Positions 9,845 through 18,261 of a DNA stretch of 64,000 bases are shown here, piece after piece. A program made the position numbers and the translations under genes. Numbering within the stretch: position 1 is the stretch's first letter; every line of letters starts with the position of its first letter. A model generated the notes under the pieces. It did not search any database. It worked only from the letters and a program-made list of their open reading frames with translations, and was not told the DNA's origin. Origin of the DNA: Geobacter sp. FeAm09 (GTDB taxonomy: Bacteria > Desulfobacterota > Desulfuromonadia > Geobacterales > Pseudopelobacteraceae); contig NZ_CP042466.1 in NCBI RefSeq assembly GCF_008330225.1, positions 2,242,501 through 2,306,500 of the forward strand. The letters are read 5' to 3'.

Positions 9845-11132
9845 CGAAGACTCGCTTGAAGATGGTATTCACGTGCTTTAAATGATAGTTGAGATCGAAC
9901 GATTCACGGATCTTGGCCTCGCCCAGGGCGCCGACCACATCCTGGTCCGCCAGCAGCTCCTCCTGGAAGTCCTTGCCCTGCTCCCATACCTTCATGGCGT
10001 TGCGCTGCACCAGACGATAGGCATCCTCCCGGGACACGCCCGCCTGGGTCAGATCAAGGAGGATCTTCTGGGAGAAAACCAGCCCCTTCATCTTGTTCAG
10101 GTTGTCCAGCATGTTCTTGGGATAGACCACCAGGTTCTTGATCAGGCCGCTCAAGCGGCGCAGGGAGAAATCGAGCGCCACCGTGGCGTCCGGGCCGATG
10201 TAGCGCTCCACTGAGGAATGGGAGATGTCCCGCTCATGCCACAGGGCCACGTTTTCCAGCGCCGGGATGCACATGGAACGGATATAGCGGGCCTGACCGG
10301 TCAGGTTTTCCGAGAGGATCGGGTTGCGCTTGTGGGGCATGGCCGACGACCCCTTCTGCCCCTTGCTGAAGAATTCCTCCGCTTCCAGCACCTCGGTGCG
10401 CTGCAGGTGGCGGATCTCGATGGCGATGCGCTCCAGGGACGAGGCGGTCAGTGCCAGAACGCAGAAGTACTCGGCATGGCGGTCCCGGGGGATGACCTGG
10501 GTCGAAACCGGTTCGGGGGTCAGCCCCATTTTCTTGCAGACGTACTCTTCCACGTACGGGTCGATATTGGCGAAGGTGCCCACCGCACCGGAGATGGCGC
10601 CGGTGGCGATGTTCTCGCGGGCCGCGGCCAGGCGCCGGCGGTTGCGCTCCATCTCGGCATACCAGGAGGCCAGCTTGAGGCCGAAGGTGACCGGCTCGGC
10701 GTGGATGCCGTGGGAACGGCCGATGCAGACGGTGTCCTTGTGTTCCAGGGCGCGTTCCTTGATGGACGCGAGCACCGCGTCCAGGTCGGCCAGCAGTTCG
10801 TCGGCGGCCTGGACCAACTGTACCGACAGGCAGGTATCCAGTACGTCGGAGGAGGTCATCCCCTGGTGGATGAAGCGCGCCTCGGGCCCCACATATTCGG
10901 CGACCGAGGTGAGGAACGCGATCACGTCGTGCTTGACCTCGGCCTCGATGGCGTCGATACGGGCAATGTCGAAGTTTCCCTTCTCGCGGATGACCGGCAC
11001 CGCCTCCTTGGGGATGACCCCCAGTTCGGCCTGGGCCTCGCACGCCAGGGTCTCTATCTCCAGCCAGATGCGGAAGCGGTTTTCAGGTTCCCAGATGCGG
11101 GCCATGTCGGGGCGGGTATAACGTGGAATCAT
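9837..11132 (-). CDS. purB: Adenylosuccinate lyase
   Basis: At 431 residues this is the short bacterial form. It cleaves SAICAR to AICAR and adenylosuccinate to AMP. The fumarase/ASL superfamily signature SSAMPHKRNPILSEN is intact, and the substrate-binding HQGMTSSDVLDT and RSHGIHAEPVTFG stretches contain the catalytic His residues. The start is at MIPRYTRPDMARIW, the usual N-terminus. It appears to head the minus-strand run purB-mscS-purL-purQ-purF-pyrE-tlyA-HIT-DUF4124. Directly upstream is the nested inverted-repeat element. Confidence 0.97.
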   Translation of the reverse strand: MIPRYTRPDMARIWEPENRFRIWLEIETLACEAQAELGVIPKEAVPVIREKGNFDIARIDAIEAEVKHDVIAFLTSVAEYVGPEARFIHQGMTSSDVLDTCLSVQLVQAADELLADLDAVLASIKERALEHKDTVCIGRSHGIHAEPVTFGLKLASWYAEMERNRRRLAAARENIATGAISGAVGTFANIDPYVEEYVCKKMGLTPEPVSTQVIPRDRHAEYFCVLALTASSLERIAIEIRHLQRTEVLEAEEFFSKGQKGSSAMPHKRNPILSENLTGQARYIRSMCIPALENVALWHERDISHSSVERYIGPDATVALDFSLRRLSGLIKNLVVYPKNMLDNLNKMKGLVFSQKILLDLTQAGVSREDAYRLVQRNAMKVWEQGKDFQEELLADQDVVGALGEAKIRESFDLNYHLKHVNTIFKRVFGE

Positions 11133-11177
11133 TCAATAACTCCTGATATCGATTTTGGATTCTACCATAGAATTAAC

Positions 11178-11383
11178 ATCTGCCACAGAGACACAGAGAA
11201 AACCGGAAAAAAACAAAATCACTATTTACATGGATGAACAGGATAAAAGGGATGAAACCGTTAACACCTTTGAGTCGTGCAATGAATCCGAGTTTTTATA
11301 TCCTGTTCATCCGGTTCATCCATGTAAAGCTCGCCTGTATATTTCCAGGCTTTTCTCTGTGTCTCTGTGTCTCCGTGGCAGAT
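11178..11383. repeat. Nested inverted-repeat element, GCCACAGAG type, copy 2
   Basis: The outer arms (11178-11202 and 11351-11383) belong to the same family as 4660-4767. Inside them is a different inverted repeat: TTTACATGGATGAACAGGAT (11225-11244) faces its complement at about 11300-11327. The right inner arm has a nine-base tandem duplication (GGTTCATCC). One palindrome therefore appears inserted into another. It lies between the purB start and the stop of the metallo-hydrolase. Confidence 0.85.
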
Positions 11384-11390
11384 TGAGACT

Positions 11391-12161
11391 TTAAATCGTC
11401 ATAACGTCACTTGCTTTGTACTGGTCCCCGATCACGATTTTGGGGGCGCAGACGTTCTGATCGCGCAGAAAGGCCCCGGTGGTGCGGACCACGTGGTCCG
11501 GGTGGTTGTTGACCTCGGACAGGTGGGCCATCACCAGCGCCTCCAGCCCGGCGTGGGCCAGGTCGAAGAGCAGTTCCAGCGATTCCTCGTTGGAAAGATG
11601 GCCGTGGCGCGACTTGATGCGCTGCTTCAGCTCCCAGGGATAGGGGCCGTTCATGAGCATCTCCACGTCGTGGTTCGATTCCAGGTTCAGCGCCCGGCAG
11701 CCGCGCAGCTTTTCCGCCACCAGCCGGGTGACGATCCCCAGGTCGGTGGCCGAACCGCACCGCCCCTCCCCCGACTCCAGGACGAAGCCGACCGGGTCGC
11801 AGGCATCGTGGGTGATGGGGAACGGGTCGATCCGCACGTCGCGCAACGACAAGGCGCAACCGGCCTCGAACTCGATCCGCTGCGTCTTGTGCAGGTATTT
11901 TTCCGCTTTTTCGCACACCAGGTGGCTGGCGACCACCGGCACCTTGAACTTGCGGGCAAAGGCCCCCACGCTGCGGATATGGTCGATATGTTCGTGACTG
12001 ACCAGCACGGCATGGACACGGCCGGCGTCGATGCCCCGCGCCTCCATGCGCAGCAATGTCTCGCGCAACGATAGCCCCACATCGATCAACAGATGCGTGT
12101 CGCCGGTTTCGACGTACAGACTGTTGCCTTTGCTGCCGCTGGCCAGCGAACAGATTTTCAC
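11391..12161 (-). CDS. MBL-fold metallo-hydrolase (YycJ/WalJ-like)
   Basis: A 256-residue cytoplasmic metallo-beta-lactamase-fold protein. The sequence opens with VKICSLASGSKGNSLYVE, the conserved start of the YycJ group, and the zinc motif SHEHIDHI is intact, with later metal ligands in HDACDP, LESNHD and MAHLS. YycJ-type proteins are thought to be nucleases or phosphodiesterases linked to cell-wall signalling or DNA repair; the substrate here is unknown. A GTG start at 12161 is preferred because GGAG precedes it by five bases and the family begins there; an ATG 42 bases upstream would add an atypical leader. Confidence 0.85.
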   Translation of the reverse strand: MKICSLASGSKGNSLYVETGDTHLLIDVGLSLRETLLRMEARGIDAGRVHAVLVSHEHIDHIRSVGAFARKFKVPVVASHLVCEKAEKYLHKTQRIEFEAGCALSLRDVRIDPFPITHDACDPVGFVLESGEGRCGSATDLGIVTRLVAEKLRGCRALNLESNHDVEMLMNGPYPWELKQRIKSRHGHLSNEESLELLFDLAHAGLEALVMAHLSEVNNHPDHVVRTTGAFLRDQNVCAPKIVIGDQYKASDVMTI

Positions 12162-12338
12162 ACGGACTCCAGGATTCCCGGACTGACGAAGCACAAGCCC
12201 CAAAAGAACATAAACAACAGAAGGATTTCAGGCAGTTATAGTTAACGCACGACGGCGTTTATGCGGCGTAATAATAAACTCTATTTATACTCGAAGAGCA
12301 AAATAGTTTCAAGGGTAATCATGGCGGTCGTGTTATAC

Positions 12339-12477
12339 ATTCCTGCCACGGAGCCGCAGAGGCACAGAGGTATCTCAGAGATTTTTCGGGGATAATTCCG
12401 CAAACAAATTTCAAGTTTTGCGATTGCAACCGTACCCAATGATTTTCTCCGCGTCTCTGTGGCTCCGCGGCAGAATC
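12339..12477. repeat. Inverted-repeat element, GCCACGGAG type, copy 3
   Basis: The left arm (12339-12370) begins ATTCCTGCCACGGAGCCGC and the right arm (12444-12477) ends GCTCCGCGGCAGAATCC. They are the same family as copies 1 and 2, with many A/G differences. It fills most of the 328-base gap between xerD and the metallo-hydrolase. The rest of that gap (12162-12338) holds no gene that I can support. Confidence 0.8.
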
Positions 12478-12489
12478 CGGTTATGCCGT

Positions 12490-13377
12490 TTACCCCCGGG
12501 GATGGATCTGCTGGTGCAGCCGTTTCAGCCGCTCCCGGGTGACGTGGGTGTAGATCTGGGTGGTGGAGAGGTCGGCATGCCCCAGCATGATCTGCACGCT
12601 GCGCAGGTCGGCGCCGTTTTCCAGCAGATGGGTGGCAAAGGAGTGCCGCAGGGTGTGGGGGGAGATGTTTTTGCGGATACCGGCCATCGAGGCCCGTTTC
12701 TTGACGATGTTCCAGAACGCCTGGCGGCTCATGTCCGCCCCCAGGCGGGAAAGGAAGAGAAAGGGATTCGCCCCCGGGGGGTCGAGCTTGGCGCGTACCG
12801 CCGCAAGATACGCCCCGACCCTGTCCCGGGCCGACTCGCCGATGGGCACCAGGCGTTCCTTGTTCCCCTTCCCCACCGTCATCAGGTAGCCCGAGTCCAG
12901 GTTGACCTCGCGCAGTTTGAGGCCGACCAGTTCCGAAACCCGCAGGCCGGTGGCGTAGAGCAGTTCCAGCATGGCCAGGTCGCGGACGTTTTCGGCCGAC
13001 GTGCCGGCACAAGCCGCGAACAGGGCGTCCACCTCCTGGGTCGTGAGGAATTCCGGCAGTTTGTGCAGGATGCGGGGCGCCTCGATGGTCGAGGTCGGAT
13101 TGGTTTCGGCGTAGTTTTCCACCATGAGGAACTTGTGGAACATGCGGATGGCCGACAGGCAGCGGGCCCGGCTGCGCGGGCCGATCCCCCGGTCTTTCAG
13201 CCGCCCCAGGAACAGGGCGATATCCGTGGCTTTCACACTGTCGGGAGACACGGTCCCCCGCTTTTCGAGGAAATCCAGGTAGCGCGCCAAGTCCCGGCTG
13301 TAGGCCTCCTGGGTGTTGCCGGAGAGCCCCTTTTCCACGGCCAGGTAGTTTATGAACAGATCGAGGTAGTCGTTCAT
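12490..13377 (-). CDS. xerD: Tyrosine recombinase XerD-like
   Basis: At 295 residues, standard for XerC/XerD. An N-terminal SAM-like core-binding domain (1-90) precedes the catalytic domain. The catalytic set is complete: Arg in YATGLRVSELVGL, Lys in GKGNKERLVP, HTLRHSFATHLL (His-x-x-Arg), LGHADLSTTQ (His) and the nucleophile in TQIYTHV. It resolves chromosome dimers at dif with its partner. The XerD rather than XerC call rests on overall pattern and is less certain. No mobile-element genes flank it, so it is treated as housekeeping. Confidence 0.9.
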   Translation of the reverse strand: MNDYLDLFINYLAVEKGLSGNTQEAYSRDLARYLDFLEKRGTVSPDSVKATDIALFLGRLKDRGIGPRSRARCLSAIRMFHKFLMVENYAETNPTSTIEAPRILHKLPEFLTTQEVDALFAACAGTSAENVRDLAMLELLYATGLRVSELVGLKLREVNLDSGYLMTVGKGNKERLVPIGESARDRVGAYLAAVRAKLDPPGANPFLFLSRLGADMSRQAFWNIVKKRASMAGIRKNISPHTLRHSFATHLLENGADLRSVQIMLGHADLSTTQIYTHVTRERLKRLHQQIHPRG

Positions 13378-13431
13378 GGAACCAGGATCTCTTCCGGGGT
13401 GGCGCCGGGTACGCGGTGGCCGCCGTTCACC

Positions 13432-13656
13432 TTACGGCTCCTCCAGCTTCCAGCGCAGATACAATTCATCCACCTTGTCCCGGGCCCACGGGGTCTTGCG
13501 CAAGAACTTCAGGCTGGACCCCATACTCGGCTCATGGGTGAAACATCTGATGGGGATGCGGTTCCCCAACTCCGCCCAGCCGTAATGAGCCACCAGTTCG
13601 GTCAGCATCGTCTTTAAAGTAATGCCGTGCAGCGGGTCGTTGCAGGACGCTGCCAT
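13432..13656 (-). CDS. VF530 family (DUF2132) small protein
   Basis: A 74-residue protein matching the VF530/DUF2132 family almost end to end: DPLHGITLKTMLTELVAHYGW and LGNRIPIRCFTHEPSMGSS, then LKFLRKTPWARDKVDELYL. The family has a small helical fold suggested to bind DNA, with no firm role. The start at 13656 overlaps the stop of the upstream membrane-protein gene as TGATG, so the two are coupled. A longer in-frame extension upstream is antisense to nothing but overlaps the neighbour entirely and is rejected. Confidence 0.85.
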   Translation of the reverse strand: MAASCNDPLHGITLKTMLTELVAHYGWAELGNRIPIRCFTHEPSMGSSLKFLRKTPWARDKVDELYLRWKLEEP

Positions 13657-14087
13657 CAGTGAAACACCAGCCTGCCGCCATAAAATCCGAGGACGGTGCA
13701 ATCCGCGGCACAGGCGGCCAGCAGGAGCAGGTACCCAAGGCCGGCCCCCTGGAAGGGGTGCAGGAGCAGGTCGGGGTGATACGCGCGCAACAGCACCGCC
13801 GGCAGGGCCAGGGCAACCAGCAGCGCCGAGCCGGCTATCTTGATCTTGAACACCCGGGTCATGGCCCCCTTGAAACGGAGCTTCCAGTCGATGATCCCGC
13901 TCAGGGTCGCCGCCGGCACGGACAACAGGCCGAAAAGGACGCATATATAGGCGCCGACCTCGAACTCGCGGATCCCCAAAGCCAGGTAGGCCACCGCCGC
14001 GGCAAAGGCGGCCGGGAAGAGGGCTTGGGGAAAATGCACGCATATGGGGTGCAGGTGCGGAATCTTCTTTTTCTGGTCGTCGGTCAT
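13656..14087 (-). CDS. DUF2231-like small integral membrane protein
   Basis: A 143-residue protein with four predicted membrane helices. It begins with IPHLHPICVHFPQALF, resembling the HP-x-x-VHFP stretch of DUF2231 membrane proteins, where His residues in the first helix may bind heme or metal (inference from the cytochrome-like pattern). It lies between glnD and the VF530 gene, 24 bases from glnD and sharing one base with VF530, and is probably in the glnD transcript. The function is unknown. Confidence 0.7.
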   Translation of the reverse strand: MTDDQKKKIPHLHPICVHFPQALFPAAFAAAVAYLALGIREFEVGAYICVLFGLLSVPAATLSGIIDWKLRFKGAMTRVFKIKIAGSALLVALALPAVLLRAYHPDLLLHPFQGAGLGYLLLLAACAADCTVLGFYGGRLVFH

Positions 14088-14111
14088 GATCGCTCCCTCA
14101 GCGCCCGGATA

Positions 14112-16820
14112 TCAGACCCATTCGTCGATGGCCCGTATCAGGTGCGGTATGATCTCCTGCAGCTTTTCTTCCGCTACGATCTTCTGGCCGAAAATATCCC
14201 GCACATAAAAGACGTCGGCCACCTGGTCAACCTTGGTGGAGATCTTGGAGACGCCGATGTAGAGCCCCAGATGGGTCAGGGTGCTGGTGATCAGGTAGAG
14301 CAGCCCGACCTTGTCATGGGTGTAGATATCGATGACCGTATAGTCTTCCGACACCTCGTTGTCGATCTCCACGCGGGTCGGAAAACGGGGAATGGGACGG
14401 GCGGTGAGGAGCGAGGGGCGCTGGCGGTTCTCCACAAGCTCCGCCACGCTGACGTCGCCATGAAGGGCCAGGCGCATGTCGTCCTTAACCTTGTGCCAGC
14501 GCTGTTCGTCGGTAATGACCATGCCTTGGGGCGAATTGACCTGGAGTATGTCCAGCACCTTGCCGTTGCGGCTGGTGTTGATCTGGGCCCCCAGGATGTT
14601 GACGCCGTTGGCTGCCATGACGCCGGTGATGCGCGAAAAGAGGCCCGGCATGTCGTGGGTGCAGATGGTGAACTCGGAATAGCCGCTCTCCTGCTGATGG
14701 ACGACCTTCATGAGCATGTCGTTCGTTTCCAGGCCGAGCAGCAGCCGGGCATGGCCGGAGATCAGGGCCAGGTCGTTGGAGAGCAGCAGCCGGACCGGCA
14801 TGGCCTTGAGTTCCTCCCGGACCGTCGCCACCGGAAAATCGTCCTGCAACAGTTCCGTGACCTTCTTGATGACCCCCTTGACCCGCTCGCTGCTGGCCTC
14901 CAGGTGGAAATCGCCCCGTTCCAGAACGTTGAAGGCCTTTTCGTACAACTCCTGGAACAAAAGCGCCTTCCAACTGGTCCACACATCCGAGCCCACCGCC
15001 CTGACGTCGGCAATGGTCAGCAGATAGAGCATTTTCAGATTCTCGCTGGTTTCCATCTGGCGCGCGAACTGGACCACCATCCGCTCGTCGTGCAGGTCGC
15101 GGCGCTGGGAGATGTGGGCGAACAGCAGGTGCTGGCGCACCAGGAACACCAGCCGCTCGGTGCCCTCCTTGGAAAGCCCCATGCGCCGGGCGATGGTGGG
15201 GATCATGGCCGCCCCCTTTTCGGAGTGCCCCCCCCCTTCCCCCTTGCCGATGTCGTGAAACAGCACCGCCAACAGCAAGAGCTCGCGCTTGCCGATCTGG
15301 GAGGCCACCTCGCACGGGAAGGGGATCAGGTCCCTCGACTGGCCGGTCAGCATCTTCTCGGCCTCTTCCACGGCAAACAGGGTGTGGATGTCCACGGTAT
15401 AGATATGATAGATGTCGTGCTGCACCTTGCAGTAGATATGTTCCAGTTCGGGGATGTAGCGGTTGAGGAACTCCAGGTGGTGCATGCTCCGCAGGGTTTC
15501 GGCCACCCCCTTGGGCGAGCGGAGGATCGCCAGGAACGACTGGTTCACGTCGCGGTTGCGGCGGAACTTGTCGTTGACCAGGTGCAGGCTCTTGCGGACC
15601 AGGGCCTTGACGCGGACGTTCAGGGCGACGCCGTGCTTTTGGGCCAGTTCGAAGATGCGCATCAGGACGACCGGGTTTTTCTCCGCCACCGTCTCGTCCG
15701 GGACGATCAACTCCCCCTTGAGCACGAAACAGCCGTCCCCCACCGGGCGGCGCACGAAGTAGCCGAGGATCTTCAGGGCGCCCTCGTCGCGCCAGATGCA
15801 TTGGGACACCAGGCTTGAGGCGAAGTGTTCGACCCGGTTGGCGTGGCGGTAGTAGTCCCGCATGAAATCTTCCACCGCAAGCACCTTGCCGTGGTCCTGG
15901 TAGCCCATGAAACGGGCCAGGTGCACCTGGGCGTCAAAGGTGAGCTGGTCGTTCTTGCGGCCGTTGAAATAGTGCAGTTCGTTGCGGATGCGCCAGAGAT
16001 AGTCGAGGGCGGCGTAGTAGGTGTCCAGTTCCTCTTCCGTCAGTATCCCCTTGATGATCAGCTCCTTGGGACTGGCGAACTTGTATTTGACCCGCGCCGC
16101 CCACATGGCGGTCTGCAGGTCGCGCAATCCCCCCTCGCCTTCCTTCAGGTTGGGCTCCAGCAGGTAGACGGTCGAGCCGTACTTCTCCCGGCGGCTCTTC
16201 ATGTCGGCCATCTTTTCCTTGATGAACTTGTCGCTGGATTTGGTCATGATCTGGGTCAGGATCACCTTGGAAAGGTTATCGAACAACTGCCGGGTGCCGC
16301 TTAAGTAGCGGGCGTCGATCAGGGCGGTCTTGACCGTGCTGTCCGCGGCGGCCATCTCGACGCAATCGGAGATCTGCCGCACCGAATAGCCCACATCCAG
16401 GCGCATGTCCCAGAGGAAATACAGCATCTTCTGGGCCACGTCCTCCACGCGTGCCGCCGGCATGCTGCCGTCGTGCAGAAACATGATGTCGATATCGGAG
16501 AAGGGATTCAGTTCGCCGCGGCCATACCCCCCCACCGCCACCAGGGTGATGTGTTCCATCATGCTGCCGCCATCCGCGTCGTACAGGATGCTCTGGAAGA
16601 GCTTGTTGTTCAGTTCGTCCATCATGTCGCAGATCAGATGGGCCACCTCGCTGCCCGACGCCCCCCCGTCGTGCAGTTTTTTGATCTCCTCGCGGTAGTG
16701 GCCGAGAAAATTCTTGCAGCCGGAAAAATACAACGGCCGTTTCTCTTCGAATCCGGCCATGCCTGCATCGCCAACGGCGTTTATGTCATCGGGGAAGTAA
16801 GGGTCGATAAAGAATTGCAT
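14112..16820 (-). CDS. glnD: Bifunctional PII uridylyltransferase/uridylyl-removing enzyme
   Basis: A 902-residue nitrogen sensor that adds UMP to PII proteins when glutamine is low and removes it when glutamine is high. In order: nucleotidyltransferase domain with AVGGYGRGELNPFSDID (about 90-105); a helical GlnE-like linker; an HD phosphohydrolase domain with LFHDIGKG and the following GGHSEKGA; and two C-terminal ACT domains (THDMPGLFSRITGVMAANG near 715 and THDKVGLLYLITSTLTHLG near 830) that sense glutamine. All domains are intact. GAGAGGAG precedes the start. No PII gene is in the window. Confidence 0.95.
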   Translation of the reverse strand: MQFFIDPYFPDDINAVGDAGMAGFEEKRPLYFSGCKNFLGHYREEIKKLHDGGASGSEVAHLICDMMDELNNKLFQSILYDADGGSMMEHITLVAVGGYGRGELNPFSDIDIMFLHDGSMPAARVEDVAQKMLYFLWDMRLDVGYSVRQISDCVEMAAADSTVKTALIDARYLSGTRQLFDNLSKVILTQIMTKSSDKFIKEKMADMKSRREKYGSTVYLLEPNLKEGEGGLRDLQTAMWAARVKYKFASPKELIIKGILTEEELDTYYAALDYLWRIRNELHYFNGRKNDQLTFDAQVHLARFMGYQDHGKVLAVEDFMRDYYRHANRVEHFASSLVSQCIWRDEGALKILGYFVRRPVGDGCFVLKGELIVPDETVAEKNPVVLMRIFELAQKHGVALNVRVKALVRKSLHLVNDKFRRNRDVNQSFLAILRSPKGVAETLRSMHHLEFLNRYIPELEHIYCKVQHDIYHIYTVDIHTLFAVEEAEKMLTGQSRDLIPFPCEVASQIGKRELLLLAVLFHDIGKGEGGGHSEKGAAMIPTIARRMGLSKEGTERLVFLVRQHLLFAHISQRRDLHDERMVVQFARQMETSENLKMLYLLTIADVRAVGSDVWTSWKALLFQELYEKAFNVLERGDFHLEASSERVKGVIKKVTELLQDDFPVATVREELKAMPVRLLLSNDLALISGHARLLLGLETNDMLMKVVHQQESGYSEFTICTHDMPGLFSRITGVMAANGVNILGAQINTSRNGKVLDILQVNSPQGMVITDEQRWHKVKDDMRLALHGDVSVAELVENRQRPSLLTARPIPRFPTRVEIDNEVSEDYTVIDIYTHDKVGLLYLITSTLTHLGLYIGVSKISTKVDQVADVFYVRDIFGQKIVAEEKLQEIIPHLIRAIDEWV

Positions 16821-16969
16821 GGTACTCCTCTCGGGAAACGATGCCGCCCGGCATGACGGTTATTGATACGGCTGGCATCGTCGGCGTCCGTACGGGAGGC
16901 GATTATACGTCACGTGCGCCGGAGAGTCAAAAGCAATAAGAAGGCGGCCAGCGCCGCCGGGAAGCGATT

Positions 16970-17962
16970 TCACTCCACCCGCATCAAACGGCCGACGCCG
17001 TTCTCGATCTCGGCGTGGGCCTTAAGGCGCAGGCGCCACTCGCCGGGGATGGCGGAAACGCCCAGGGACGCGCCCAGCCAGGCGCCGACCATAGCCGCCC
17101 GGCCGGCGCTGTCGCCGCCCGCCGCCGCCGTTGCTTTCAGCGCGCCGCTGAAATCGCCGGCATGGTGCAGGGCACAGTGGACGGCCGCCGGAAAGCTGCT
17201 GGCCAGGGGGCACGACTGGCCGAACCGGGCCGTTACCGTACGCACCGGCTGGCTGCGGGATGCGACTGCGTCCGTGATCTTCCGGCTCACTTCCGCGCCC
17301 AAGTCCCCCTCCGTCCCGGCCCGCTGCGCCGCCCTTTCGAAAGCCTCCGCCAGGGGGCGGCCCAGGAACAGCTCGCGCAGGATCACGGCATGGGCCTTGA
17401 GGTAGGCCACGGCCCGGTCGTTATTCTGGCAGACCCGCGTGGCCCGTTCCACCTGAAGCAGGTAATCGCCGCTGCGGAAATAATGCGCCGCCAGGGGCGC
17501 CAAGCGGCTGATGGTGGCCGGCTGGTCGTCGTCGGCCCCTTCCTGGAAACTGTAGGCCGCATCGGGATGGGCCTCCCGGAATGCCCGGTAGTTTTCCAGG
17601 GTCCCCTTGGCGGCATGGTCCCGGTACCCCTTGTAGGCGGGGCATTCCATCATGGCCACGAAGCGGCTCCCGAAATCTGCGGCATCGAAGCCGTCCCGCT
17701 CCAAAAGCGACCGGAGCAGCAGCAGCGCGGCGTCGCCGTAGTGGGTCAGTTCCCCCGGCTCCTTGCCGAAGTGGTAGTGCCCTTCTGCCGGCGGGTCAAA
17801 GCCCTGCGGCCCGCCGGGAAAAAAGCGCTCCAGTTCGTTCAGGTCGTAAATCCAGTGACTCCCGAGGCAAAAGGCGTCTCCCACAAACTGCCCCCACACC
17901 GCCCCGGCGATGCGGCCGGCAAGGGAAACATCTTGATTGTTCGATTTTTTTTCACTATCCAT
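16970..17962 (-). CDS. ADP-ribosylglycohydrolase family protein
   Basis: A 330-residue protein of the all-helical ADP-ribosylglycohydrolase/crystallin-J1 fold. The family uses two Mg ions held by acidic clusters. Candidate ligands are LAGRIAGAVWGQFVGDAFC at the start, LTHYGDAALLLL (about 75), EGADDDQPAT and GGDSAGRAAMVGAWLGA near the C-terminus. The substrate could be ADP-ribosyl-protein or another ADP-ribose compound; no DraT or toxin partner is adjacent. The start at 17962 is preferred over 17986 because a GGGAGG site lies eight bases upstream of it. Confidence 0.8.
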   Translation of the reverse strand: MDSEKKSNNQDVSLAGRIAGAVWGQFVGDAFCLGSHWIYDLNELERFFPGGPQGFDPPAEGHYHFGKEPGELTHYGDAALLLLRSLLERDGFDAADFGSRFVAMMECPAYKGYRDHAAKGTLENYRAFREAHPDAAYSFQEGADDDQPATISRLAPLAAHYFRSGDYLLQVERATRVCQNNDRAVAYLKAHAVILRELFLGRPLAEAFERAAQRAGTEGDLGAEVSRKITDAVASRSQPVRTVTARFGQSCPLASSFPAAVHCALHHAGDFSGALKATAAAGGDSAGRAAMVGAWLGASLGVSAIPGEWRLRLKAHAEIENGVGRLMRVE

Positions 17963-18082
17963 GCTCACAACCTCCCGCGACTGCACACTATGGCGTGCTT
18001 TGCTATTTAGTATACCGCTTTCCCGCCACTATGGGAAAAAATGCTGTCGCGCCGCATGAGGAAGCCCCACCTGCAAACAAAG

Positions 18083-18115
18083 AACGCCCCGCCCTGAAAA
18101 CCAAGGCGAGGCGTT
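18083..18115 (-). terminator. Intrinsic terminator downstream of pyc
   Basis: AACGCC-c-CGCC (18083-18093) pairs with GGCG-a-GGCGTT (18105-18115), with one mismatch and an 11-base loop. Read on the minus strand it is followed by CTTTGTTTGC. It lies beyond the TIR element that abuts the pyc stop. Confidence 0.7.
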
Positions 18116-18136
18116 CTGCTTTACATCTAAATCGTT

Positions 18137-18260
18137 GGGAACGCGCAATTTTTCGTTCCGGGTTTGGCAATCAAGGGGTTGCGCGGAGACGTAGCAGCGC
18201 TACGTCGCACAAAGCAAAACCGAAGATTGACGAGGCCAGGGCGGAAAATTGCGCGTTCCC
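18137..18260. repeat. TIR element with central hairpin abutting the pyc stop codon
   Basis: Perfect 16-base terminal inverted repeats, GGGAACGCGCAATTTT (18137-18152) and its complement (18245-18260), enclose 124 bp. At the centre is a perfect eight-pair hairpin, GACGTAGC-agc-GCTACGTC (18188-18206). The right end lies one base from the pyc stop codon. There is no coding capacity. It has the same layout as 8624-8764. Confidence 0.85.
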
Positions 18261-18261
18261 A

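Noticed and set aside
12490-13377. Integrase of a mobile element
   Set aside because: Length, intact Xer motifs and housekeeping neighbours fit chromosomal XerD; no att repeats or element genes were found.
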